NCBI GenBank assembly: GCA_905233275.1
Contig: CAJODR010000009.1
Location: forward strand, 1 to 64,000
Source of the DNA: an uncultured Bacteroidales bacterium
Lineage (GTDB): Bacteria > Bacteroidota > Bacteroidia > Bacteroidales > UBA932
Direction of reading: 5' to 3'
Length of the DNA: 64,000 nucleotides
Below, piece by piece: positions 15,467 to 24,820 of this stretch (positions within the stretch are counted from its first letter, which is position 1; each line of letters begins with the position of its first letter). A model generated the notes under the pieces. That model was given only the letters and a program-made list of their open reading frames with translations, was not told the origin of the DNA and did no database searches. A program made the position numbers and the translations under genes.

Positions 15467-16022
15467 GATCCGCACCATACTCGGCATCGACCCCGGAACC
15501 AATCTGCTTGGTTTCGGGGTCATCCGTGCTGTGGACAAGAAGGCCGAATACGTCGACATGGGCGTCCTCGACCTAAGGAAGGAGCCCGACGCGTACGCCA
15601 AGCTCCGCTCCATCTACGACTGCATCACCGAGGTCTGCAAGTCCTACCATCCAGATTGCCTCGCAATCGAATCTCCATTCTACGGCAAGAACGCCCAGGT
15701 CGTCCTTAAGCTCGGCAGGGCCCAGGGTGCCGCAATGCTAGCCGCCCTCGAATCCGGCATCACCGAGGTGGCCGAATATGCCCCCCGCAAGGCCAAAGAG
15801 GCCATCGTGGGCAACGGTGCCGCTTCCAAAGAGCAGGTTCAGCTAATGCTCGAAAAGACTCTAGGAGTCACTCTCGAATCCCGCTATCTCGATGCTACAG
15901 ACGCACTTGCAATCGCGCTCTGCCATCATTTTGAGTCGACGAGACCGGTAAAAACCACCGGCGGAAAGGGGGGTTGGGAAAATTTTTTAAAAAATAATCC
16001 CGATCGAATCAAAAAGGCCTGA
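15459..16022 (+). CDS. ruvC: Crossover junction endodeoxyribonuclease RuvC
   Basis: RuvC cuts Holliday junctions with RuvAB. The product has 187 residues. Catalytic acidic residues are visible in ILGIDPGTNLLG (Asp near 11), LAIESPFYGKNAQ (Glu), and DATDALAIALCHH (Asp pair). There is no ATG before the GIDPGT motif. The TTG at 15459 gives LTKIRTILGIDPG and is the best start, inside the end of serS. The C-terminal tail past residue 165 is rich in Lys, Gly and Asn and looks disordered. Confidence 0.93.
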   Translation: MTKIRTILGIDPGTNLLGFGVIRAVDKKAEYVDMGVLDLRKEPDAYAKLRSIYDCITEVCKSYHPDCLAIESPFYGKNAQVVLKLGRAQGAAMLAALESGITEVAEYAPRKAKEAIVGNGAASKEQVQLMLEKTLGVTLESRYLDATDALAIALCHHFESTRPVKTTGGKGGWENFLKNNPDRIKKA

Positions 16023-16057
16023 TATTTGCAAAAAATGACAGACTTATTATATATCTT

Positions 16058-19021
16058 ATGAACGTGTTACGAAAACTTGAATGCATCGTGTCCACAGTCG
16101 TGGCGATGCTGTTTTCCCTTTCCGCATTCGCCCAGTCGGGCGTAAAACTCGCGCTTGAGGAAGCAGGAGCGGACGAACCTGTCGGCTTTGTGACCGTCAC
16201 CCTGACTCCTGAAGGTTCTACCAAGGCTACCAAGTATGGTCTTGCGGACAGTGAGGGCCTTCTTACCATCCCTGATGTCAAAGACGGCAAGTACACCCTC
16301 AAGGCCGAACTCATGGGCTACAAAACCATCACCAAGGAGATCACCGTCAAGGGATTCACCGACCTCGGCGTTATCGAAATGGAAGAAGACAAGGAGGTCC
16401 TCGATGCCGCTTCGGTAACGGCAGTCGGAAATCCGATTATTATTAAGAAGGATACGATAGAATACAACGCATCATCCTTCAAAACCACCGAAAACGACGT
16501 TCTCGAGGATCTGCTCAAGAAACTCCCGGGCATTGAAATCGGTGAGGATGGTTCCATTACCTCCAACGGTGAGACCATCACCAAGATTACGATCGACGGA
16601 AAGACATTCTTCCTCGACGATCCCCAGCTCGCCTCCAAGAACCTCCCGGCCAAGATTATCGAAAAGGTCAAGGTCGTGAAGAAGAAATCCGAGCAGGCCG
16701 AATTCACCGGCATTGACGACGGTGAAGAGGAGACGGTCATCGACCTCAGCGTCCAGAAGGGCATGATGAACGGCCTCTTTGGCAACGCTATGGCAGGTGG
16801 CGGACACGACGTTCCATCGTCGCCGCTTACATTCTCCGACGGAGACTACCGCTATCAGGGCTCCCTCATGGCAGGTCGCTTCACCGAAAACAGCCAGATC
16901 AGCGTCATCCTCAACGGCAACAACACCAACAACCGAGGCTTCAACGACATGGCCGGCAGCATGATGAATTCGATGATGGGCGGCGGTGGAATGGGCCGTG
17001 GAATGGGCGGATTCGGACGTGGCGGCAACGGTATCACAACATCCTGGATGGGCGGCCTCAACGGCAACTTCGATCTCTTTGACGACAAGATGACCCTTGG
17101 CAGCAATTACCTTTACAACGGTACCTCCACCGATGTCAAGGAAGAATCCTACAAGGAAACCTACCTCGAAGACGGCAGCACCCTCTACAACACCAACAAC
17201 GGATACAGCAATACATCCACCGGCGGCCACCGCTTCGGCATTGAGCTCGAACACAAGTTCTCGGAGAATACCTCCATCCTCTTCCGTCCCCAGTTCAACA
17301 TCGGCAAAGGCAGCTACAACAACGTTTCCGAATTTTCCACCGAGACCGGATCCGCCACCGGCGAAATCGCCAAGACCAACGACGGCTTCACCCTCAATTC
17401 CGGTGACAACAGTTCATGGCAGGCCAGGGGTATGTTCCTCTTCCGCCAGAAACTCGGCATCCCCGGCAGGACCCTTTCCGCCAACATCGACTGGAACATG
17501 TCCAACAACACCCTCGACGGATTCAACCAGTCTCTGACGAATACCTACGACGAAACGGGCGCAGTTACCCCGACCATCGTCAACCAGAGGATCGACCAGC
17601 TCGCAAAGCAGCGTTCACTCGGCGGCCGTCTGGTCTACACCGAGCCCATCGGAGCCGGATTCTACGTCGAAGCCAGCTACCAGTACCGCTGGAATCAGAA
17701 TACCACCGACAAGAAGGCATACAATTCGGCATTCCTCGAAGACTACAGCCTCTCCGGCGCCACGATGAATTACTACCGTGAGCACGGCGGCATCAAGGAA
17801 ACACTGGATCCCGATTATACCAACGAGATCGTCAACCGCTACATCAACCAGAGCGCAGGTGTTGCCGTGATGTACCAGGAGGATAAACTCCGTGCCCAGC
17901 TCGGCGTCTCGGCCAATCCGACCAAGACCCACAATGAGACCAACGGCAAGAGCTACGATGACAACCGAGTCAACTGGGCTCCCCGCGCCATGCTGTTCTA
18001 CGATTTCAACGACAACAGCAATGTCCGCCTGTTCTACTTCGGCCGCAGCGCACAGCCTTCAACCAGCCAGCTCATGCCGGTGCTCGACAACTCCAACCCG
18101 CTGTCGATGGCTCTCGGTAATCCCTTCCTGGCACCGTATTTCAGCCATTCGCTCCGCAGCGACGTCGAATACTCCAACAAGCAGACATTCTTCACGATGC
18201 GCTTTCATCTCGAAGGCAACTATACCGAGGATCCGATCGTCAGCGCCATGTGGTACGACAAGGGCGTCCAGTATTCCTTCCCCGTCAACGGCAAGGATTC
18301 GTTCAACGGCAATGCCCGTCTCATGATCAACGCCCCTATCGCCAAGTCCAACTTCTCCCTGTCCAACATGACGAGGGTCAGCTACAGCTCATCATCGAGC
18401 TACGTCGGCGGAACAGGCATGACAGGTCTTGCAGACAATTACTTCAATGAGGACCGCACCTCATTCGACTATACGGGATTCCACAACGACGTCGATTTCG
18501 ACGAAATGTTCACCCTGAACAATACCCGCAATCTCAGCGTCGTCGAAAGGTTCCGTGCCACCTACCGCAACGATAATATCGAACTCACTTCCAGCTATCG
18601 CGCCCGTATGTCCAAGCCCTGGTACACCATGGAGACGGCCAATGCCAATACCACCTGGGCCCACCAGGTCAACGGTTCCATCAACTGGACACCCGGCGAC
18701 ACCGGATTTACCTTCACCACCGATGCGGACTACAACTGGTATCGCGGATACACTACCGAGCAGCCTTCAGAGTTCGTCTGGAATGCGTCGGTCTCCAAGA
18801 CCGTGTTCAACAAGCAGGGCACGATAATGCTCAAGGCTTACGACATCCTCGACAGGGCAAAGAACCTCACGGTGACGGACCAGTCCAACTACCACTCCGA
18901 GGTGCGCAACAATACCCTGGGCCGATACATCATCCTCTCCTTCACCTGGAGATTCGGCAACTTCGGCAAGGCCGGCCAGCAGATGCGCTCCCGTATGGGC
19001 GGCGGTCCTCCCAGGTTCTAA
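16058..19021 (+). CDS. Outer-membrane beta-barrel protein, TonB-receptor-like
   Basis: This 987-residue outer-membrane protein has a signal peptide (residues 1-25, ending AFAQ), a carboxypeptidase-regulatory-like beta sandwich (about 30-115: DEPVGFVTVTLTP, YTLKAELMGYKTITK), a plug-like region (about 120-235: TVAV, LLKKLPGIEIGEDGSIT, ITIDGKTFF), and a large barrel to the C terminus. There is a Gly/Met-rich stretch around 300-330. It belongs to the outer-membrane beta-barrel family (often annotated OMP_b-brl_3) rather than to SusC; no SusD partner is next to it. The ligand is unknown. It stands alone after ruvC, and it converges on lnt. Confidence 0.85.
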   Translation: MNVLRKLECIVSTVVAMLFSLSAFAQSGVKLALEEAGADEPVGFVTVTLTPEGSTKATKYGLADSEGLLTIPDVKDGKYTLKAELMGYKTITKEITVKGFTDLGVIEMEEDKEVLDAASVTAVGNPIIIKKDTIEYNASSFKTTENDVLEDLLKKLPGIEIGEDGSITSNGETITKITIDGKTFFLDDPQLASKNLPAKIIEKVKVVKKKSEQAEFTGIDDGEEETVIDLSVQKGMMNGLFGNAMAGGGHDVPSSPLTFSDGDYRYQGSLMAGRFTENSQISVILNGNNTNNRGFNDMAGSMMNSMMGGGGMGRGMGGFGRGGNGITTSWMGGLNGNFDLFDDKMTLGSNYLYNGTSTDVKEESYKETYLEDGSTLYNTNNGYSNTSTGGHRFGIELEHKFSENTSILFRPQFNIGKGSYNNVSEFSTETGSATGEIAKTNDGFTLNSGDNSSWQARGMFLFRQKLGIPGRTLSANIDWNMSNNTLDGFNQSLTNTYDETGAVTPTIVNQRIDQLAKQRSLGGRLVYTEPIGAGFYVEASYQYRWNQNTTDKKAYNSAFLEDYSLSGATMNYYREHGGIKETLDPDYTNEIVNRYINQSAGVAVMYQEDKLRAQLGVSANPTKTHNETNGKSYDDNRVNWAPRAMLFYDFNDNSNVRLFYFGRSAQPSTSQLMPVLDNSNPLSMALGNPFLAPYFSHSLRSDVEYSNKQTFFTMRFHLEGNYTEDPIVSAMWYDKGVQYSFPVNGKDSFNGNARLMINAPIAKSNFSLSNMTRVSYSSSSSYVGGTGMTGLADNYFNEDRTSFDYTGFHNDVDFDEMFTLNNTRNLSVVERFRATYRNDNIELTSSYRARMSKPWYTMETANANTTWAHQVNGSINWTPGDTGFTFTTDADYNWYRGYTTEQPSEFVWNASVSKTVFNKQGTIMLKAYDILDRAKNLTVTDQSNYHSEVRNNTLGRYIILSFTWRFGNFGKAGQQMRSRMGGGPPRF

Positions 19022-20608
19022 TTATTTACGTTTTCTTACAAATCCTGCGAGAAGAAGCAGGCTGAAGACAAAGACGGAAAGTTTTCCGACCACATCACCG
19101 CTCTTGACAAAGAAAGTCTGGGCGGTGTTTGCGTTTACGGTGCCCCTGAGCGTGGCTTTCTGCCACCAGGGGGTGCTGGCGACGACTTCGCCGCGCTGGT
19201 TGATGATGGCGGAGATGCCGGTGTTGGCGCAGCGGGCAATGTCGCGGCGCGTTTCTATGGCCCTCAGCGAGGCGTAGCGGAGATGCTGACGGTATCCCGG
19301 TGTATCTCCCCACCATGCGTCATTGGTGATGACAGCAAGGATTTGAGCGCCTTTTTCGATGTATTCCCTGCAGAAGTTGCCGTAGACTGATTCGTAGCAA
19401 ACGGCGCAGCCGATCGGAATGTCACGTCCGCCGCTCCGGTAATGGAGGACGCTGCGCTCTTCCTGGCCGATATCCTTGCCCATCAGGTTGCCACCGAGGA
19501 GGTTTTCCAGCGGCACAGAGAAGCCCGGGTAGGGGCTGGATTCGACTCCGGGGACCAGTTTGGACTTGTGGTAAATCTCAGCGCGTGCACTGCTGTCGAC
19601 GATGATAGCCGAATTGTGCTGCTCGTAGGTGATCCCCTTGTAGGTGGTCGAGGTATGGGACTCGGGGACGCCGGTCGTAAAAGTCGTCGCGCCAAACAGG
19701 ATATTCATCTCCCCATTACGCTGGCAGGCTTCGATAAGCTTACGGGCGGTACGGCTGCTGGCAGGTATGTTATTGGTTTCTACTTCACGTGTGAATGTCT
19801 CGGGGGCGAGCACCAGAATTCCGGGCTCTGCTGCCTTGTCGAGCAGCTCCAGCAGTATGTCGTCCTGCTCGTCCTGGGTGAGGCTTTCGAATTTGTGGTA
19901 CGGGTCGATATTCGGCTGAAGCATAAGTACTTCCACTGGATTATCGGTCTCCTCGTAAGTCCTCCAAAGGATGGATGACGTGACCACCGGACCGAGAATG
20001 ACGAGCGTGACGGCGGTGACGAGAGCCGCGCGGGCCTTGACATTCCACCTGTACCATCTGCCGTCTGACAGGGCTACCATGGAGCCGAAAATAGCGAGAT
20101 TGGACGCCCATACCCAGAGCGAGCCGCCGAGCGTGCCGGTCCATTCGTACCACTGGATGGTGCGGATGCTTCCGGCGAATCCGTTGCCGAGCACGAGCCA
20201 CGGCCAGGTGATTTCAGCGAGGTCGAGGTAGTACTTCTCCCATGCTATCCACGCTGCCGCGAGGAATATGTACGGCAGCACCCCGTCCATTCTCTTTTTC
20301 ATCAGCCGGTAGAAGCCGAATACGAGCGACATTTGCAGAGCGTTGGCGAGAGCCGCGAATATTCCGCCGCCGACGGTGGCGTTGCAGACCCAGAAGGTCG
20401 TGATGGAATTCCACAGGAGAAATGTCCCATAGTGCCACAGCCAGAAGCGTTTGACTCCCTCCTCCGAAGCGAGCCGGTCCATGATGAGCAGGGGAACGAA
20501 TCCCACCAGCATCAACGCGCCCGTATGGGGAACGAGATATGGTACCGAAAGCAGGACAGCGGTCGCCGCCATCAGTGCGAGAAAGAGCAGAGTACGCCTT
20601 TTTTTCAT
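19022..20608 (-). CDS. lnt: Apolipoprotein N-acyltransferase
   Basis: Lnt adds the third acyl chain to lipoproteins in the inner membrane. The 528-residue protein has about six N-terminal membrane segments (1-215), then a nitrilase-type domain with the catalytic triad Glu270 (LVLAPETF), Lys350 (HKSKLVPG) and Cys404 (GCAVCYES), and a last membrane helix at the C terminus (VFVFSLLLLAGF). The start chosen is the ATG at 20608 (MKKRRTLLFL), because two TAnnTTTG elements end at 20621 and 20629; an ATG at 20620 is possible. Consistent with this enzyme, the window encodes many lipoproteins. Confidence 0.92.
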   Translation of the reverse strand: MKKRRTLLFLALMAATAVLLSVPYLVPHTGALMLVGFVPLLIMDRLASEEGVKRFWLWHYGTFLLWNSITTFWVCNATVGGGIFAALANALQMSLVFGFYRLMKKRMDGVLPYIFLAAAWIAWEKYYLDLAEITWPWLVLGNGFAGSIRTIQWYEWTGTLGGSLWVWASNLAIFGSMVALSDGRWYRWNVKARAALVTAVTLVILGPVVTSSILWRTYEETDNPVEVLMLQPNIDPYHKFESLTQDEQDDILLELLDKAAEPGILVLAPETFTREVETNNIPASSRTARKLIEACQRNGEMNILFGATTFTTGVPESHTSTTYKGITYEQHNSAIIVDSSARAEIYHKSKLVPGVESSPYPGFSVPLENLLGGNLMGKDIGQEERSVLHYRSGGRDIPIGCAVCYESVYGNFCREYIEKGAQILAVITNDAWWGDTPGYRQHLRYASLRAIETRRDIARCANTGISAIINQRGEVVASTPWWQKATLRGTVNANTAQTFFVKSGDVVGKLSVFVFSLLLLAGFVRKRK

Positions 20609-20628
20609 AGCCTCAAGCATCAAACGTA

Positions 20629-20657
20629 CAAAGATAAAAATAAAATCAGTATATTTG
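20629..20657. promoter_or_regulatory. Divergent promoters for lnt and the LysE exporter
   Basis: On the reverse strand TATCTTTG (20629-20636) serves lnt, with a second possible element TACGTTTG at 20621-20628. On the forward strand TATATTTG (20650-20657) serves the LysE gene. The two -7 elements lie only 13 bases apart, so the polymerases may exclude each other. Confidence 0.65.
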
Positions 20658-20677
20658 TATGCTATAACAATAGCCGG

Positions 20678-21322
20678 ATGGACATCTTTATCCAAATACT
20701 CAAGGGTTTCCTCATCGGTATCTGCGCCTCGGTTCCGCTCGGTCCCGTGGGCATACTTGTGATACAGAAATCCTTGGGATACGGCCAGAAGACCGGTTTT
20801 GTGACCGGTCTCGGCGCCGCGCTCCTTGATGTGATATATGCTGTCATCGCCATTTTCTTCCTCGCGATAGCCCGCCGTTTCCTGGAGGCCAATACGATTC
20901 TCATACTGATAGTCGGCGGCCTAGTGGTCATAGCCGTAGGCGTGATCATGTTCTTCCAGGACCCGTTCCGGAAGCTCAAGGAAGACAAGCAGGACTCCAA
21001 ATTCTCGATGTCAGGATTCTTCCAGGCGATAGCCATCTGTGCGTCCAACCCCGGGGCCATCCTCATCATGTTCGGCCTGTTCGCATTCTTCAGGGTGGAC
21101 ACTTCCGCGGCTGACTCGACGGTCGGCCTGCTCCTTCTCGCAGTGGCCGCAGGCAGCGTTGCCTACTGGTTCCTGTTCTCATGGGCCTTCGGCAGATGGA
21201 GCCGAAAGCTCAATCTCCGCACCCTCCTCTGGATCAACCGCGTATTCGGCATTCTCCTATTCATCATCGGCATTGTGATGCTGGCCGACGGCGTTTACCA
21301 ACTCATATTCCGGACATGTTAA
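20678..21322 (+). CDS. LysE-family exporter
   Basis: LysE/RhtB-type proteins export amino acids or related small molecules. The 214-residue protein has six predicted membrane segments. The N-terminal motif GICASVPLGPVGILVIQKSLG is typical of the family (G-xx-xPGP-like loop), and NPGAILIMFGLFAFF is the second conserved membrane repeat. The substrate is not evident. The stop overlaps the start of the PASTA gene (ATGTTAA), so they are co-translated. Confidence 0.87.
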   Translation: MDIFIQILKGFLIGICASVPLGPVGILVIQKSLGYGQKTGFVTGLGAALLDVIYAVIAIFFLAIARRFLEANTILILIVGGLVVIAVGVIMFFQDPFRKLKEDKQDSKFSMSGFFQAIAICASNPGAILIMFGLFAFFRVDTSAADSTVGLLLLAVAAGSVAYWFLFSWAFGRWSRKLNLRTLLWINRVFGILLFIIGIVMLADGVYQLIFRTC

Positions 21323-22104
21323 AAAAGCTCAAAGAAAAGAAATACTTCTGGGTACTGAAGAATCTGTTTTTCCTCATCATCGCTATACCCGGACTGATTT
21401 TTGGATTCGCTCTCTTCCTCAGGCTCGTTACCCAGCACGGACGCGAGGTGACGGTGCCGGACATGAGGTACATGAGCGTCGCCGACGCATCAAAGATTGC
21501 TGATGACGCCGACCTGGAGCTGGTCGTCATCGACTCCATTTACAACAAGCGCCTCCCGAGGGGCTACGTCGACGTCCAGTTCCCCGCTCCCGGCAAGCAG
21601 GTCAAGCACGACCGCAAGATCCGCGTCATCATCAACGCCAGGAGCCCGCGCACGGTATCCATGCCCGATCTCAAGGGCATGTCGCTCCGTCAGGCGATGA
21701 ACGAGCTTGCCTCCAAGCATCTTGAGGTCGGTCAGCTGATCTATCGCCAGGACATGGCCACAAACAACGTCCTGGACCAGCGTATCGGCAATTCCGCGGC
21801 CGTTCCCGGTCGTAAGATCGAATGCGGCACAGCGGTGGATCTCGTGCTGGGGCTCAATTCGTCGTCATCGACGACTACCGTGCCGAGCGTCATTTCGATG
21901 CAGTACGAAGATGCCGTCAAGGACATCAAGGCCAGCTCCCTCAATGTCAGCACCATCGTCTATGACGAAAGCGTCAAGAGCTACGAGGACACGCTCAAGG
22001 CCGTCGTATACCGCCAGGGCCCGACCGCATCCAAGGCGCCCGTTACCAAAGGCTCGTCCGTTTCCCTCTACCTGACAGTCGATCCTGAGCGGCTGCCCAA
22101 ATGA
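21316..22104 (+). CDS. Membrane-anchored PASTA-domain protein without kinase
   Basis: This 262-residue protein has one N-terminal membrane helix (about 15-38) and three PASTA domains outside the cytoplasm (about 45-110: VTVPDMRYMSVADASKIAD; 113-185: MPDLKGMSLRQAMNELASK; 187-262: VPSVISMQYEDAVKDI). PASTA domains bind muropeptides or beta-lactam-like ligands in Ser/Thr kinases and penicillin-binding proteins. No kinase or transpeptidase domain is attached, as is common in Bacteroidota. It overlaps the LysE gene upstream and rluD downstream (ATGA), so three unrelated functions share one translationally coupled mRNA. Confidence 0.88.
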   Translation: MLKKLKEKKYFWVLKNLFFLIIAIPGLIFGFALFLRLVTQHGREVTVPDMRYMSVADASKIADDADLELVVIDSIYNKRLPRGYVDVQFPAPGKQVKHDRKIRVIINARSPRTVSMPDLKGMSLRQAMNELASKHLEVGQLIYRQDMATNNVLDQRIGNSAAVPGRKIECGTAVDLVLGLNSSSSTTTVPSVISMQYEDAVKDIKASSLNVSTIVYDESVKSYEDTLKAVVYRQGPTASKAPVTKGSSVSLYLTVDPERLPK

Positions 22105-23159
22105 TAGACGACCCCATTCTCACTGACGAATCCCTCGAAGAGCAGGAACTCTTCGAACATTTCCGCCTTGTCGCAGACCGCGGCCAGGAGCCTGTTCGTG
22201 TCGACAAATACATAGCGACGCACGTCGAGGGCACATCCCGGAGCCGCACGCAGCAGGCTATCAAGATGGGTTATGTCCTCGTCAACGAGATTCCCGCAAA
22301 GGCCAGTACGGTGGTCCGCAGCGGCGATGTCGTCAAGTTCGTGATGCCGTACCGGAGGAGGGGAGTGGAGATTCTTCCGCAGGATATTCCGCTTGATATC
22401 GTGTATGAGGACGACGATCTTATTGTCATTGACAAGCCCGCAGGGATGGTGGTCCATCCGGGACACGGTCACTATGAAGGGACGCTCGTCAACGCACTTG
22501 CGTGGCATCTCGGCATTCGCGAAGTGCAGGATACCGGTGACGAGAGGATGGGAATGCTCGTTCACCGGATTGACAAGGATACATCGGGGCTTCTCGTCGT
22601 GGCCAAGCGGGAGGAGGCGCAGGCAGACCTGGCCGGCCAGTTCTTCGTCCATTCGATTGAAAGAAAGTACATTGCGGTGGTGTGGGGAAATATCCGCGAG
22701 GACGAGGGTACGGTCGAGAGCTACATCGGCCGCGATCCCGCAGACCGTCTCAAATTCCGCAATTTCGACGATCCGGAAAAGGGCAAGCACGCGGTCACGC
22801 ACTATCGCGTCCTTGAGCGCTATGGCTTCATCACTGTCGTGGAATGTCGCCTCGAGACCGGCCGCACCCATCAGATCCGCGTCCACATGAGTTTGCTCGG
22901 CCATCCGCTCTTCAATGACGAGCGCTACGGAGGCGCCACCATTCGCGAAGGCACCATCTACGCCAAGTATAAGCAGTTCATTGCCAATTGTTTCGCGCTC
23001 TGTCCCCGTCAGGCGCTCCATGCCGCGACGCTTGGATTCGTCCATCCTTCGACGCGGGAGACCATTCGCTTTGAGAGTCCGCTTCCTGAGGATATGACGG
23101 CGCTCATAGCCAAGTGGCGCGCATACGTCGGTGCGGAGGCAAAAAAAGAGAAGCTCTAG
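22101..23159 (+). CDS. rluD: 23S rRNA pseudouridine synthase, RluD type
   Basis: RluD-type enzymes convert uridines of 23S rRNA (helix 69 in E. coli) to pseudouridine. The 352-residue protein has an S4 RNA-binding domain (about 30-95: VRVDKYIATHVEGTSRSR) and a catalytic domain with HRIDKDTSGLLV (catalytic Asp near 157), ETGRTHQIRVHM and a C-terminal RQALHA motif. It overlaps the PASTA gene by 4 bases. Its TAG stop is the second half of a CTAG at 23156-23159 that also supplies the stop of the convergent RNase G gene. Confidence 0.93.
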   Translation: MIDDPILTDESLEEQELFEHFRLVADRGQEPVRVDKYIATHVEGTSRSRTQQAIKMGYVLVNEIPAKASTVVRSGDVVKFVMPYRRRGVEILPQDIPLDIVYEDDDLIVIDKPAGMVVHPGHGHYEGTLVNALAWHLGIREVQDTGDERMGMLVHRIDKDTSGLLVVAKREEAQADLAGQFFVHSIERKYIAVVWGNIREDEGTVESYIGRDPADRLKFRNFDDPEKGKHAVTHYRVLERYGFITVVECRLETGRTHQIRVHMSLLGHPLFNDERYGGATIREGTIYAKYKQFIANCFALCPRQALHAATLGFVHPSTRETIRFESPLPEDMTALIAKWRAYVGAEAKKEKL

Positions 23160-24706
23160 TCGAGCCTCTCTCCTTTAGGATCATAGAATTCATTCTGCAG
23201 GACCGTGAAGTCGGTGACTTCGACGATATCCAGACGACACTTGTACTTCTTTTTCCATTTGGAAAGGTAGGATGAGAAGAATCCCCTCTTGAGGTATGCC
23301 CCGAGAATGGGGCTGGTCTTGAGGGTCAGCGTGGTGACGCCCTTTTCCATTACATAATAGGACAGTCTTCTCTCGATGGCTTCGTCAATGACGACGCTCG
23401 ATGAAATCTTGCCTGTACCGTGGCAGACGGGGCATTTTTCGCTGGTGTTGATCTCCGTGACGGGCCGTATCCTCTGGCGGGTGATCTGCATGAGACCGAA
23501 CTTGGTGAGCGGCAGGATGTTGTGCTTTGCCCTGTCGTTTTCCATCAGGCGCTTCATGAGGTTGAAGAGTTCGGCGCGGTGTTCGCCGGATTCCATGTCG
23601 ATGAAGTCGACGATGACAATCCCGCCCATATCCCTGAGGCGCAGCTGACGCGCGATTTCGTCCGCCGCTATGCAGTTGACCTCGTATGCCGATTCTTCAT
23701 GGTCCGTTATCTTGGAACGGATGCCGCTGTTGACGTCGATGACGTTGAGGGCCTCGGTCGATTCGATGACGAGATAGGCCCCGCCTTTCATGGTGACCAC
23801 CTTGCCGAATGAGCTCTTGATCTGACGCGTGACTTCGAACTGGTCGAATATCGGCTTGTCATCCTTGTAGAGCTTGACTATCTTCTCCTGGTCGATGTAC
23901 GTCCTGGCTTCTTCGTAGACCCTTTCGTTGTTGATCCATACGTTGGAGAATGAATCGTTGAGGAGGTCCCGGAGCACGGCAGTGGTCTTGCTGTATTCGG
24001 TAAACAGCAGCTGTACGCCTTTGTCATGGGCGATTTTCTCCCACGAACTCTCCCATTTTTCAATGAGGGATTTGACTTCGGCGACCAGGACGGCCGCTCT
24101 TTTGCCTTCGGCTGCCGTACGTATGATGGCGCCGTAGTTTTTGGGGAGAATACTTCCTACGAGTGTCTCGAGCCGGCGTTTTTCTTCCTTTGACTCGATT
24201 TTCTGGGATACGCTGACTTTCTCGGCGAAAGGCAGCAGTACAATGTTTCGTCCTGCTAATGAAATCTCGGCGGTAAGACGCGAACCTTTGGTCGATATCG
24301 GTTCCTTGACAATCTGCACTATAACCATCTGTCCGGGAGTAAGAATGCCGTCGATGCGTCCTTCCTTGGGAAGGGGATCTCCGAGCTTCACGCCCGCATA
24401 CAACTGAGCCATGTCTGTATTTCTGTTGCTTTTCTTCACCAAAGTGTCGAAAGCATTGAAATACAGACCAAGGTCCAGATAATGGATAAATGCGTCCTTT
24501 TTGTCTCCGATATCGACAAACGCCGCGTTCAATGAAGGGAGAATTTTTTTAACCTTTCCGAGATATACATCTCCTACTGTGAAATTCTCCCCCTGGCTTG
24601 ACTCATGGCTTAGTTCAATCAAGCGGTGATTTTCCATCAGCGCTATATGAACGGCCTTCGACGTTACGTCGACAATGAGATCTTTGTCCGGTTTCTCAGG
24701 CTCCAA
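23156..24706 (-). CDS. rng: Ribonuclease G / RNase E-like endonuclease
   Basis: This enzyme processes rRNA ends and mRNA by single-strand cleavage. The 516-residue protein has an S1 domain (about 43-130), an RNase H-like and 5'-sensor region, a catalytic Asp pair near 324 (VIDVNSG) and 367 (VIVDFIDM), and a zinc-link motif CPVCHGTG near 425. There is no long disordered tail as in RNase E, so it is of the RNase G size. It lies 5 bases after a tiny basic-protein gene on the same strand and shares a CTAG with the rluD stop. Confidence 0.93.
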   Translation of the reverse strand: MEPEKPDKDLIVDVTSKAVHIALMENHRLIELSHESSQGENFTVGDVYLGKVKKILPSLNAAFVDIGDKKDAFIHYLDLGLYFNAFDTLVKKSNRNTDMAQLYAGVKLGDPLPKEGRIDGILTPGQMVIVQIVKEPISTKGSRLTAEISLAGRNIVLLPFAEKVSVSQKIESKEEKRRLETLVGSILPKNYGAIIRTAAEGKRAAVLVAEVKSLIEKWESSWEKIAHDKGVQLLFTEYSKTTAVLRDLLNDSFSNVWINNERVYEEARTYIDQEKIVKLYKDDKPIFDQFEVTRQIKSSFGKVVTMKGGAYLVIESTEALNVIDVNSGIRSKITDHEESAYEVNCIAADEIARQLRLRDMGGIVIVDFIDMESGEHRAELFNLMKRLMENDRAKHNILPLTKFGLMQITRQRIRPVTEINTSEKCPVCHGTGKISSSVVIDEAIERRLSYYVMEKGVTTLTLKTSPILGAYLKRGFFSSYLSKWKKKYKCRLDIVEVTDFTVLQNEFYDPKGERLD

Positions 24707-24711
24707 AGGCG

Positions 24712-24801
24712 CTATTTCTTCTTGTGACGGTTCTTGCGCAAACGTTTTTTACGTTTGTGCGTTGCCATTTTATGCCTTTTTCTCTTTTTTCCGCTGGGCA
24801 T
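24712..24801 (-). CDS. Tiny basic protein, AURKAIP1/COX24 (mS38/bS22-like) type
   Basis: This 29-residue gene begins MPSGKKRKRHKMATH and ends NRHKKK; more than half of its residues are Lys or Arg. It matches the short, very basic ribosome-associated peptide conserved in Bacteroidota and annotated as AURKAIP1/COX24-domain protein, related to mitochondrial mS38 and mycobacterial bS22. It probably sits on the small ribosomal subunit near the decoding site. It is located between HU and RNase G, 5 bases before rng. It is too short for normal gene finders. Identification is from recalled family features. Confidence 0.85.
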   Translation of the reverse strand: MPSGKKRKRHKMATHKRKKRLRKNRHKKK

Positions 24802-24820
24802 GTGATGATGGTATTAATAA

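Noticed and set aside
16058..19021. SusC-type receptor of a polysaccharide utilisation locus
   Set aside because: There is a regulatory-like domain and barrel, but no SusD neighbour and no SusC signature, so it is called a general outer-membrane barrel protein.
20333..20677. N-terminal extension of the LysE exporter from an upstream start
   Set aside because: It overlaps lnt and its promoter; the proper membrane start is at 20678.
24255..24275. GAAATCTC in the RNase G gene as a repeat copy
   Set aside because: Only eight bases match and they encode the conserved AEISLAGR of the enzyme.
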